Assembly (NCBI GenBank): GCA_030634675.1
Contig: DAOWAH010000001.1
Span: 1-32,299, forward strand
DNA: 32,299 nucleotides
Direction of reading: 5' to 3'
DNA from: Fidelibacterota bacterium
GTDB lineage: Bacteria; Marinisomatota; Marinisomatia; Marinisomatales; TCS56
Numbering within the stretch: position 1 is the first letter of the stretch; each line of letters opens with the position of its first letter. The notes under the pieces are model-generated. The model did no database searches and was not told the DNA's origin. It was given only the letters and a program-made list of their open reading frames with translations. This document shows positions 1 to 6,625 of this stretch, piece after piece. The position numbers were made by a program, and so were the translations under genes.

Positions 1-179
1 ACACAATTGACGCGGCTTACGCCTCTTTTGAGGAAAATATCAAAGGCCGCCTGGAAGCAGGTAAACTGGCCGATTTTGTGATCATCGATCGGGATCTGAC
101 CCTAATTCAACCCGAAACAATTCGCGACGCCGAAGTGGTGATGACCGTGGTTGGGGGAAAAGTGGTTTTTGAGAAATAA
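1..179 (+). CDS. Amidohydrolase family protein, C-terminal end (5' cut by window)
   Basis: Only the last 58 codons are present; the reading frame enters at base 3 and stops at 177-179. The visible tail holds GRLEAGKLADFVIIDRD followed by a short strand ending VVGGKVVFEK. This is the usual end of metal-dependent amidohydrolases of the YtcJ-like (LAF3-type) group, where the chain returns to the small beta-sandwich composite domain after the TIM barrel. The catalytic metal ligands lie upstream of the window, so the substrate and the state of the active site cannot be judged. A REP-like hairpin starts 5 bases after the stop. Family assignment is fairly sure; the specific enzyme is not. Confidence 0.75.
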   Translation, partial: TIDAAYASFEENIKGRLEAGKLADFVIIDRDLTLIQPETIRDAEVVMTVVGGKVVFEK

Positions 180-184
180 TCATT

Positions 185-220
185 AAGGATGCCATCCGCC
201 GGCTGGCGGATGACATCCTT
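185..220. repeat. REP-like hairpin, CCGCC family, copy 1
   Basis: Outer arms AAGGATG (185-191) and CATCCTT (214-220) enclose inner arms ATCCGCC (194-200) and GGCGGAT (205-211) around a GGCT loop. The same inner stem recurs at 11624-11641, and a degenerate version at 24350-24376. It directly follows the amidohydrolase stop, so it may also act as a transcript end or mRNA-protecting hairpin; there is no U-tract. Confidence 0.7.
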
Positions 221-231
221 CCAAATGAATG

Positions 232-270
232 GCAACCTTCCAGGTTACAAGATGTAACCTGGAAGGTTGC
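232..270. repeat. Palindromic repeat, AACCTTCCAGG family, copy 1
   Basis: Perfect 17-bp arms (232-248 and 254-270) flank the five-base loop AAGAT. A diverged copy with the same loop and orientation lies at 1715-1749. Together they bracket mazEF and the secreted orphan gene. Confidence 0.75.
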
Positions 271-281
271 TACTAATCTCT

Positions 282-297
282 CAATGTAATTACATTG
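282..297. promoter_or_regulatory. 16-bp perfect palindrome in front of mazE, probable operator
   Basis: CAATGTAATTACATTG reads the same on both strands and ends five bases before the mazE ATG at 303. MazE-type antitoxins (AbrB fold) are known to bind palindromes in their own promoter, so this is a good candidate for the autoregulatory site. The match is by position and symmetry only. Confidence 0.5.
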
Positions 298-302
298 TAA
301 GT

Positions 303-557
303 ATGAAAGCACAAATAATACGCATCGGAAATTCCCGAGGAATCCGCATTCCCAAGGTCGTCATTGAGCAATGCCAATTCGATAATGAAGTGGATTTGGA
401 AGTCAACAATCAAAAATTGATTATCAGTTCCGCGGAACATCCCCGGGTCAACTGGGATAATCAGTTCCGGACTATGGCCGACAACCAGGATGATCGGTTG
501 CTGATCAGCGATTCAAGTTTAACCACAACTTGGGATGAAGAGGAATGGGATTGGTAG
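303..557 (+). CDS. mazE: MazE-like antitoxin (AbrB/SpoVT fold)
   Basis: An 84-residue protein starting MKAQIIRIGNSRGIRIPK, the classic swapped-hairpin AbrB/MazE DNA-binding start. Its acidic C-terminus (WDEEEWDW) resembles the flexible tail that MazE antitoxins lay over the toxin active site. Known role: neutralise MazF and repress the operon. The ATG at 303 was chosen because the family motif starts there; an upstream in-frame TTG at 267 would add 12 unrelated residues and run through the palindrome. It overlaps mazF by 13 bases, so the two are surely co-translated. No good Shine-Dalgarno is visible. Confidence 0.88.
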   Translation: MKAQIIRIGNSRGIRIPKVVIEQCQFDNEVDLEVNNQKLIISSAEHPRVNWDNQFRTMADNQDDRLLISDSSLTTTWDEEEWDW

Positions 558-874
558 TCAGCCGTTTTGATATTTTTCTGGTCAATCTGGATCCAACTAT
601 CGGCAGCAAGATAAAAAAAACACGACCTTGCCTGATTATTTCACCGGATGAAATGAACCGTTATATCAATACCGTGATTGTAGCCCCGATGACTACAAAA
701 GGGAAATTATATCCCTCGCATGTGCCCATCAAATTTCAGGACAAAACAGGTAAAATCGTGCTCGATCAAATTCGCACAATCGATAAAATTAGACTGATAC
801 AAAAACTAGGGCAGATTAACAAAACCACACAGCAAAAAGTACTATCAACTTTGAATGAAATATTTGCACCTTGA
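545..874 (+). CDS. mazF: MazF/PemK-type endoribonuclease toxin
   Basis: A 109-residue protein of normal family length. The N-terminal strand RFDIFLVNLDPTIGSKIKKT leads into RPCLII. Arg27 in that motif and Thr50 in VAPMTT match the catalytic Arg/Thr pair of MazF-family RNases, so the toxin appears intact. Known role: sequence-specific cleavage of cytoplasmic mRNA, with its cut site not predictable from sequence. The ATG at 545 lies inside the end of mazE and is preceded by GAAGAGG, a usable ribosome site. It is partnered with the upstream AbrB-type antitoxin. Confidence 0.9.
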   Translation: MGLVVSRFDIFLVNLDPTIGSKIKKTRPCLIISPDEMNRYINTVIVAPMTTKGKLYPSHVPIKFQDKTGKIVLDQIRTIDKIRLIQKLGQINKTTQQKVLSTLNEIFAP

Positions 875-902
875 TTTTTTTGGGATGGCAGCGTCAAAAA
901 AA

Positions 903-923
903 TGTCATTCTAAGCCTGACGAA
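903..923. repeat. Degenerate TGTCATTC-type intergenic repeat
   Basis: TGTCATTCTAAGCCTGACGA resembles a short repeat scattered in many bacterial intergenic regions (recalled as TGTCATTCTGAGCC...GACGAA). Only one copy is seen here, so the call rests on recollection. Confidence 0.3.
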
Positions 924-990
924 ACATGCCAACTATCAATATTCACCCACCCACCCCTAATCAACAAAGTGCAGAACAGGTAATATACTA

Positions 991-1683
991 ATGAAAAAAT
1001 TCATCCTTCTGCTTTCACTGGGCAGCGGAATATTTTGCCAGGAGCCGACTATTCTTTCTGATGCGGTTTTTGAATATCAGCCTGATCACAAGAAAATACA
1101 CAATTGGATCGAAAATCAAGGTATATTCATTGAGAATCCGGCACAATTGGAGAACCTCTTTTATCTCATGATCATTGAAAGAGAAAACCGGGTGATTCAC
1201 GTGGGTTATTTCCTGGACTGGAAAAGTGAGTTCCCCGATTTCGGCCGAACCTTTAAAACAACACCTAAAAAAATACTTGGCCAATTTTTCCTGCCCCTGG
1301 TTTATACCAATTTTCTCTACATCCCCAATAGCGGTGGACTTCAGCAAATCCAATTCGGCAAACATGACGTGGAAGGAATCTATGCGAAGTATTCATACGA
1401 TGAATCAGGCCTGACGGAATTACTGGAACTGCGGTTCGAGTTACCAGGTCATAACGAAATTAAAGTACCCAATGAGAAACTGGAAATAACTATGGATGAC
1501 GTGAGTCAGGACATGGTTCCCTGGATTAAAGTGGCTTCCTGGAATCATCTTTTCGCTCCGCCAGAGAAAAACGATCGGACCAAAAAATTCAAGGCCAAAC
1601 TTTTCCCGAAAGACAAATGGAGGGAATACAACATGGACCGGAAAAGAGCCGAAGTTGGCAAAAAATATCTTATCCCGGAATAA
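991..1683 (+). CDS. Secreted protein of unknown function
   Basis: A 230-residue protein not recognised as any named family. It starts with a short signal peptide (MKKFILLLSLGSGIFCQ; cleavage after about residue 16 is likely, and Cys16 is not in a convincing lipobox). The mature part is mixed alpha/beta with many aromatics and charges (for example GYFLDWKSEFPDFGRTF and NSGGLQQIQFGK) and ends in a basic tail. It has no transmembrane segment after the leader, no repeats and no obvious catalytic motif. Its ATG follows a weak AACAGG ribosome site. It stands alone between mazEF and a gene remnant, inside the pair of AACCTTCCAGG repeats, so it may be accessory DNA. Coding status is supported by its length, leader and codon pattern. 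Confidence 0.65.
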   Translation: MKKFILLLSLGSGIFCQEPTILSDAVFEYQPDHKKIHNWIENQGIFIENPAQLENLFYLMIIERENRVIHVGYFLDWKSEFPDFGRTFKTTPKKILGQFFLPLVYTNFLYIPNSGGLQQIQFGKHDVEGIYAKYSYDESGLTELLELRFELPGHNEIKVPNEKLEITMDDVSQDMVPWIKVASWNHLFAPPEKNDRTKKFKAKLFPKDKWREYNMDRKRAEVGKKYLIPE

Positions 1684-1714
1684 ACTCCGAACCTGACTGT
1701 CTTAAATATCTGCT

Positions 1715-1749
1715 AACCTTCCAGGTTGCAAGATGTAACCTGAAAAGTT
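1715..1749. repeat. Palindromic repeat, AACCTTCCAGG family, copy 2
   Basis: Arms AACCTTCCAGGTT (1715-1727) and AACCTGAAAAGTT (1737-1749) pair with two mismatches. The central AAGAT and orientation are the same as in copy 1 at 232-270. It lies 13 bases before the ATG of the truncated reductase-like gene. Confidence 0.65.
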
Positions 1750-1762
1750 GCTACCCGCAAAT

Positions 1763-1996
1763 ATGAAAATCACCTATTACGTCGCTACCAGCCTGGATGG
1801 CTTCATCGCCCGATCCGATGGCAGCACTGACTTACTGGAGCCGGTCAGTCATAGTAGTGATCACTACTTAAATTTCAAAGATTATATTACTATCGGTGAC
1901 CTGTCAAATCTGGTCGACCTAGTAAAGTTTAATTGTTTCAAGACTACGCGCATACTTCTGGATAATGTAATTTTTAGTGTTTATCGGAAGCATTAA
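1763..1996 (+). pseudogene. Truncated dihydrofolate-reductase-like (RibD C-terminal family) remnant
   Basis: The first 30 residues (MKITYYVATSLDGFIARSDG and then an STDLLEPVS stretch) are a clear match to the start of RibD-C/YwjB-type NADPH reductases. These enzymes are usually about 170-190 residues; this frame stops after 77. After residue 33 the sequence (DHYLNFKDYITIGDL...) no longer resembles the family, and the nucleotide-binding part is missing. No other frame before 2036 restores it. The most likely reading is a decayed gene with an internal deletion. Expression as a short peptide is possible but would not give a working reductase. Confidence 0.6.
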
Positions 1997-2036
1997 AACT
2001 ATCTTTGACTAACAATCCGTCACAAAAATTCTACTG

Positions 2037-3881
2037 ATGAAAAAACTACTCCTGCTAATTCCTACACTTATTCTCACACTTGTTGCCGAAGAGCAGGCCT
2101 TCCGGTTCGCCTGGTTTTCAGACACGCATATCGGCAGCTCCACTGCCGCTGAAGATCTGCGTCAAGCTATTGCCGATGTTAATACTGAAGATGTCGATTT
2201 CACCATAATTTCCGGTGATATTACTGAGCTGGATATCAACGGATACTTGGATACAGCTAAAGTAATCCTCGATAAATTGCTCGCGCCTTATTATATCATC
2301 CCCGGTAATCACGATACCAAGTGGTCGTCTTCGGGAACACGGAAATTTATTGATCTCTGGGGCGCTGATAAATTCAATTTCGAATATGAAAATATTCGCT
2401 TCATTGGTCTGCACCAGGGACCGCTCCTGCGGATGGGAGACGGATACATCGCACCAGAGGATTTACACTGGCTTGACACCCTCCTTACCAATCTACCAGA
2501 ACCGAATCAGGAAATAATTCTAGTGACCCATTACCCGCTTGATTCGACAGTCAGCAACTGGTACCAATATCTGGATATAATTAAAAACCATAATGCGCAG
2601 ATGATTCTTCACGGCCACGGTCATCACAATCGTGCATCCAACTATGAAGGTGTTCCAGGCCTTATGGGCCGCTCCACCCTGCGCCACGAAGAACTGGTCG
2701 GTGGATATAATATTGTGACGGTCTGGCCCGACAGTGCCGCATTTAACGAGCGTACACCCGGTTTAGAAACTCAACCTGCCTGGCACGTACAGTCACTGGG
2801 AAAACGCACTTATCCGGATACAATCAGCTTCCAGCGACCGGATTTTTCGATTAACGATACTTATCCTGAAGTGCAAGTTCGCTGGAGTTATAATACAGGT
2901 TATGCCATTACTTCGGCTGCAGTTGTCAGTGGTACGACGACAATCATCACTGACGGTGGTGGTAACATTACCGCTTTGAACACTGAAACCGGTATAATCC
3001 TATGGTCTCAACAACTTAATGCCCCGATCTATTCCACTCCGGCGATTGCTGAAAACCAGGTTGTTGTCAGTGTCACCGATTCCAATATCTACAGTTTTGC
3101 AATAGCAGATGGATCATTATTATGGCAAGTCAAAACTAATGCACCGGTGGTTGCTTCACCAGTCATTTACAAGCAGATCGTTTATTGCGGAAGCAGCGAT
3201 GGTGTCTTCCGGGCAATCGATTTGCAAACCGGGCGACTGCAATGGAATTATGAAGGTATTAGTGGTTTTGTTGAGACGACTCCTTTGATCCACAAAAATA
3301 AAGTCATATTTGGCGCTTGGGATGGTTATCTGTACGCGCTGAAAGCCAAGACAGGTCGTTTAAAATGGAAGTGGAACGACGGCCTCGATGGTGTTTTGTA
3401 TTCACCAGCTGCTTGCATCCCGGTAGCGTTGGGCAATAAAATATATATTGTGGCCCCTGACCGTGTTATGTCCTGCATAAGTGCCCGTGATGGTAAAACA
3501 ATCTGGCGCGAGGATCGCTACCAGGTTCGAGAAAGTATTGGTATCTCCGAAGATCGCAAGACCATTTTTGCTAAAACCATGCGCGATACGCTTGTGGCGT
3601 ACAATACCAAATCTCGGAAACCACAATTAAAATGGGCGGTACATGCTGGTTTTGATTATGACATTGATCCCTCTCGGCCGATTGAGAAAAACGGCAGGAT
3701 ATTCTTCGGCACAAAGGATGGCTTTATTTATGCCCTCGATGCAGTTACAGGACACGGGCAATGGCGTTATCGCGTAGGAGTTGGTTTGGTGAACAACCTG
3801 ACAGTGATTACTGCTAACTCGATTATTGCTACCACTATGGATGGTAATGTCGTACACTTGTATAGTGCCAAGCAGGATTAG
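2037..3881 (+). CDS. Exported metallophosphoesterase fused to a PQQ-type beta-propeller
   Basis: A 614-residue protein with a signal peptide (about residues 1-17). Residues 22-215 form a calcineurin-like metallophosphoesterase: Asp29-Thr-His31, Gly60-Asp61, Gly90-Asn-His-Asp93, then THYPL and GHGHHN, so all the metal-ligand blocks are present. From about residue 280 the chain is a series of PQQ/BamB-like blades, each with an ALNTETG- or AIDLQTG-type turn followed by an LxWxY/LLWQ strand (for example TGRLQWNYE and TGRLKWKWN); roughly seven can be counted. The esterase probably acts in the periplasm on a phosphodiester or phosphomonoester. The propeller may be a docking platform instead of binding PQQ. 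The CHAD gene follows after 23 bases, likely in one operon. Confidence 0.85.
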   Translation: MKKLLLLIPTLILTLVAEEQAFRFAWFSDTHIGSSTAAEDLRQAIADVNTEDVDFTIISGDITELDINGYLDTAKVILDKLLAPYYIIPGNHDTKWSSSGTRKFIDLWGADKFNFEYENIRFIGLHQGPLLRMGDGYIAPEDLHWLDTLLTNLPEPNQEIILVTHYPLDSTVSNWYQYLDIIKNHNAQMILHGHGHHNRASNYEGVPGLMGRSTLRHEELVGGYNIVTVWPDSAAFNERTPGLETQPAWHVQSLGKRTYPDTISFQRPDFSINDTYPEVQVRWSYNTGYAITSAAVVSGTTTIITDGGGNITALNTETGIILWSQQLNAPIYSTPAIAENQVVVSVTDSNIYSFAIADGSLLWQVKTNAPVVASPVIYKQIVYCGSSDGVFRAIDLQTGRLQWNYEGISGFVETTPLIHKNKVIFGAWDGYLYALKAKTGRLKWKWNDGLDGVLYSPAACIPVALGNKIYIVAPDRVMSCISARDGKTIWREDRYQVRESIGISEDRKTIFAKTMRDTLVAYNTKSRKPQLKWAVHAGFDYDIDPSRPIEKNGRIFFGTKDGFIYALDAVTGHGQWRYRVGVGLVNNLTVITANSIIATTMDGNVVHLYSAKQD

Positions 3882-3904
3882 TCTTAGTGTAATTCAAACA
3901 AAGT

Positions 3905-4759
3905 ATGCCGAATACCATCACTAACTTAAACCGAACACTAACAAGTGGGATTATTGTGCGTGCCCAAAGAGTACTTATTTGTCTGGATACGGCGCAAAAT
4001 GATCCGTCACCGTTGGCAACTCACGACCTCAGTACATCTTTGCGCCGATTATTAGTGTCACACCAGGTTACCAGCCAGCTATTCAATTGGAAATTATTCA
4101 GGAAATATAATCGTAGTCAGATACAAAAATTCAGATTACAATTGGGAGCTATGCGAGATATCCAGGAAATGTCTCTGAAAGTTCAGGCTTTACAACCTGC
4201 CAGCAGTGCCACACAATCTTTTGTGAACCAGCTCGCCAAACAGGAAACCACAGCACGGCCGGTACTTATTGCAGCAATTAAGGATTTTGATCGTTCATCA
4301 GTGCTCTCTCTGGGCCAATTAAACAGTGAACAAAGCCATTTCCAATCTACTCCGATTAGCTCAATCAAAATGTTTTTATTAAAACACTTTGAAAAGGTTG
4401 CTGCACTTTATCAATCTGCGGTAACGGAGCGCAACGATGAAGCCATACATCAAATGCGTGTTCGTTATAAGCGATTACGTTACAGCATAGAATTACTCGC
4501 ACCGGTATTAGCCAATGTAGCCCACGAAAAGTTATTGTATTTACGCACATTTCAACAGGTAATGGGTGAGGCCCACGACTGGTTAATAATTGATAAAGCT
4601 ATCAAGGAATTCGCTTTAAACACGAATCAAACCGAATTCGATCAATTAGTGCTAACGATTGAACAATTACGGTTTGAAGCACACCAAAAAGCCCGCGAGT
4701 ACCTCACCGCTGAATGGGATAATTTGCAATTTTTAATCAGTTCAATAACATTTAAATAA
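3905..4759 (+). CDS. CHAD-domain protein
   Basis: A 284-residue all-helical protein. The N-terminal half carries THDLSTSLRRLL and the C-terminal half carries IHQMRVRYKRLRYSIELL. These are the two internal CHAD half-repeats whose conserved His and basic residues line a positively charged groove. CHAD domains are known to bind inorganic polyphosphate and often target granules. There is no CYTH/triphosphatase domain and no signal peptide, so it is a stand-alone cytoplasmic CHAD protein. It lies 23 bases after the exported metallophosphoesterase. That pairing hints at phosphate or polyphosphate handling, but the two proteins would sit in different compartments. Confidence 0.82.
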   Translation: MPNTITNLNRTLTSGIIVRAQRVLICLDTAQNDPSPLATHDLSTSLRRLLVSHQVTSQLFNWKLFRKYNRSQIQKFRLQLGAMRDIQEMSLKVQALQPASSATQSFVNQLAKQETTARPVLIAAIKDFDRSSVLSLGQLNSEQSHFQSTPISSIKMFLLKHFEKVAALYQSAVTERNDEAIHQMRVRYKRLRYSIELLAPVLANVAHEKLLYLRTFQQVMGEAHDWLIIDKAIKEFALNTNQTEFDQLVLTIEQLRFEAHQKAREYLTAEWDNLQFLISSITFK

Positions 4760-4824
4760 TTCTTAAATCATTAATCCTTGGTAGTTGATACCATAAATAT
4801 ATCGCAATCCTTTTACAATTAGGC

Positions 4825-4853
4825 TTGCTTATTTAAATCACTCCTTTTAATTT
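4825..4853 (+). promoter_or_regulatory. Predicted sigma70-like promoter of the tetR gene
   Basis: TTGCTT (4825-4830), a 17-base spacer and TAATTT (4848-4853) fit a sigma70-type promoter. The predicted start would be near 4860, on top of the operator and almost on the GTG start codon. No Shine-Dalgarno is visible, so the mRNA may be leaderless. Confidence 0.5.
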
Positions 4854-4871
4854 ATTGAGTGACTACTCAAT
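4854..4871. promoter_or_regulatory. TetR-type operator, copy 1
   Basis: ATTGAGTGACTACTCAAT has 7-bp inverted arms around GACT and contains the tetR GTG start codon. The 14-bp core TGAGTGACTACTCA recurs exactly at 5460-5473 in front of the next gene. Size and symmetry are typical of TetR-family operators. Confidence 0.72.
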
Positions 4872-5440
4872 CGAATATTGATAAAAGAGCAAAAATACTG
4901 GATGCCGCTCTGCACCTGTTTGTGGAAAAAGGCTTTCATGCCACACCTACTTCGGCTATTTCCAAAGCGGCAGGCGTCTCAGCCGGTATTTTATTCCACT
5001 ATTTCAGGACCAAGGAAGAACTAATCTACACCCTCTTCCTGGAGACCAAACTGGAATTATACCGGGTGATGATGACCGGCCTGGATAAAGTCAAATCACC
5101 AGAGGGAAAATTCCGCCTGATTTGGTCTAATGTATGGAATTACGGTGTGGACCAGCCTCATAAATTCAAATTTGTTCAACAGATTCACAATTCACCTTTC
5201 GAAGATAAAATCAAAGAGGATCATGCTATTCTTGCTATGACCGCTCAGATGACACAGTCGATCCAAACTGCCATCGATACCGGCATTTTAAAGGATGCGC
5301 CGATCGAACTGCACATGAACAATTTTTATTTTCTGATCCTCGGCTTGGTGGAACTGATCTGGCAGAAACCTGAATTGCGCAATGACAATACTTTTGTTGA
5401 ACAGGCCTGGGAAAGCTTTTGGGATTGCCATAAGGCTTAA
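4859..5440 (+). CDS. TetR/AcrR-family transcriptional repressor
   Basis: A 193-residue regulator. Residues 8-57 form the TetR helix-turn-helix domain (AKILDAALHLFVEKGFHAT, then AISKAAGVSAGILFHYF and TKEELIY). The rest is the variable helical ligand and dimer domain. The GTG at 4859 is the first possible start, because an in-frame TGA sits at 4856-4858. It lies within a palindromic operator, so the gene should repress itself. A second identical operator core lies just after the gene, in front of the hydrolase and dehydrogenase genes, so these are its predicted targets. The inducer is unknown; a fatty or lipid-like ligand is plausible from the target functions but unproven. Confidence 0.88.
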   Translation: MTTQSNIDKRAKILDAALHLFVEKGFHATPTSAISKAAGVSAGILFHYFRTKEELIYTLFLETKLELYRVMMTGLDKVKSPEGKFRLIWSNVWNYGVDQPHKFKFVQQIHNSPFEDKIKEDHAILAMTAQMTQSIQTAIDTGILKDAPIELHMNNFYFLILGLVELIWQKPELRNDNTFVEQAWESFWDCHKA

Positions 5441-5453
5441 AAAAATTTATAGT
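5425..5453 (+). promoter_or_regulatory. Predicted promoter for the hydrolase-dehydrogenase genes
   Basis: TTGCCA (5425-5430), a 17-base spacer and TATAGT (5448-5453) make a good sigma70-like match. The -35 lies within the last codons of tetR. The start would fall near 5460, on the second operator, mirroring the layout at the tetR promoter. Confidence 0.55.
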
Positions 5454-5459
5454 AACTAG

Positions 5460-5473
5460 TGAGTGACTACTCA
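5460..5473. promoter_or_regulatory. TetR-type operator, copy 2
   Basis: The core TGAGTGACTACTCA is identical to the site at 4857-4870, and the identity extends to TC after the core. It sits 15 bases before the ATG of the metallo-beta-lactamase-fold gene and over its predicted transcription start. Confidence 0.72.
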
Positions 5474-5488
5474 ATCAGAATTTACATT

Positions 5489-6616
5489 ATGAAAAAAAGG
5501 AAATTAATGCTATTGATCATCATGCTACTGGTCGCGAGCTGGTTGTCGGCTATTGGAATCCGGCATTACCGGTCACGGACGCTGGTACCAAAAACTCTGT
5601 CTGATAACTCTGCCAACTATAAAGGTCGAAAATTTTTCAATCGCTTGCCCTCCGATGAGCTGAATTTTATCAATATGATGAAGACCACTGTCAAGTTTAT
5701 TCGCGGTAGTGTGCCTGATAAATATCCGGCCAAACCACTGCCGGTAATCCCAATTACCGACCAGTTTGATCAAGCACCATCACCTGACTTGCGCTTCGCC
5801 TGGCTGGGGCATTCCTCCTTGATCCTCGAAATCGAAGGAAAACGGCTGCTAATCGATCCCATGCTGTCGGAACGGTCTTCAATAGTGCAGTGGGCCGGTC
5901 CCAAACGCTTCCAGCCGGCGCCGATTGAAATCGAAAACCTGCCGGAGGCCGATGCGGTTTTGATCTCCCACGACCATTTTGACCACCTTGATAAAGCGGT
6001 CATTAAAACCCTGGCAGATCGCGAATTATTATTTCTAGTACCGATTGGCATCGGTCGCAGGCTGCATGATTGGGGCATCCCGGCCGATAAAATTGTGGAA
6101 CTGAACTGGTGGGACCAATATGACCTGAACGGACTGCAAATAGTTGCCACACCAGCCCGCCATTTTTCCGGCCGCGGTCTGCTGGACAGGGACATGACTC
6201 TCTGGACATCCTGGTCAATAATCGGCAAAAACCAGCGCGTATTTTTCAGTGGTGATACGGGACTGACACCAGAAATGGCCGAAATCGGCCAGCAGTATGG
6301 TCCCTTCGACCTGACCTTTATCGAGATCGGCGCCTACGACAAAGCCTGGAGTTCGATCCATGCCGGACCTGTAGATGCCGTTAAAATCCACCAGCAACTG
6401 AAAGGTACACGACTGGTACCGATCCATTGGGCCACCTTCGATCTGGCCCTTCACAGTTGGTACACACCAGCCGAAGAATTAGTAAAAGAAGCAGACGCAA
6501 ATTCAGCCAACCTGATCACCCCCATGATCGGCGAAATTGTAAATCCTGCCCAGTATGAAAATCGGTACTGGTGGCAGCAATACATGAATGATCCCCAATA
6601 TTCACCTGGAAAATAG
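5489..6616 (+). CDS. Membrane-anchored metallo-beta-lactamase-fold hydrolase (NAPE-PLD/RomA-like)
   Basis: A 375-residue protein. Residues 5-24 form an N-terminal membrane anchor. The hydrolase domain starts near residue 101 (LRFAWLGHSSLILE) and carries His161-Asp-His-Phe-Asp-His166 (HxHxDH), then ARHFSGR, SGDTG and PIHWATFDL. The metal-ligand set of the N-acyl-phosphatidylethanolamine phospholipase D-like group is therefore complete. The family cleaves phosphodiesters of lipid-like or cyclic substrates. The ATG at 5489 is preferred over the in-frame GTG at 5459 because the latter lies in the operator and would add ten residues before the membrane segment. It is followed nine bases later by the dehydrogenase gene; both are probably controlled by the upstream TetR protein. 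Confidence 0.85.
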   Translation: MKKRKLMLLIIMLLVASWLSAIGIRHYRSRTLVPKTLSDNSANYKGRKFFNRLPSDELNFINMMKTTVKFIRGSVPDKYPAKPLPVIPITDQFDQAPSPDLRFAWLGHSSLILEIEGKRLLIDPMLSERSSIVQWAGPKRFQPAPIEIENLPEADAVLISHDHFDHLDKAVIKTLADRELLFLVPIGIGRRLHDWGIPADKIVELNWWDQYDLNGLQIVATPARHFSGRGLLDRDMTLWTSWSIIGKNQRVFFSGDTGLTPEMAEIGQQYGPFDLTFIEIGAYDKAWSSIHAGPVDAVKIHQQLKGTRLVPIHWATFDLALHSWYTPAEELVKEADANSANLITPMIGEIVNPAQYENRYWWQQYMNDPQYSPGK

Positions 6617-6625
6617 GAGTTAATT

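Noticed and set aside
267..302. TTG 267 as the mazE start
   Set aside because: It would run through the palindrome and add residues unlike the family; the AbrB motif begins at ATG 303.
232..1749. The repeat pair as terminal repeats of a transposon
   Set aside because: The copies are direct, palindromic and diverged, and there is no transposase between them.
5459..5488. GTG 5459 as the start of the hydrolase gene
   Set aside because: It overlaps the operator and the predicted transcription start, and would place ten polar residues before the membrane anchor.
5770..6228. A 152-codon minus-strand frame
   Set aside because: It is antisense to the hydrolase domain, with low-complexity Ser/Arg-rich composition; no family is recognised.
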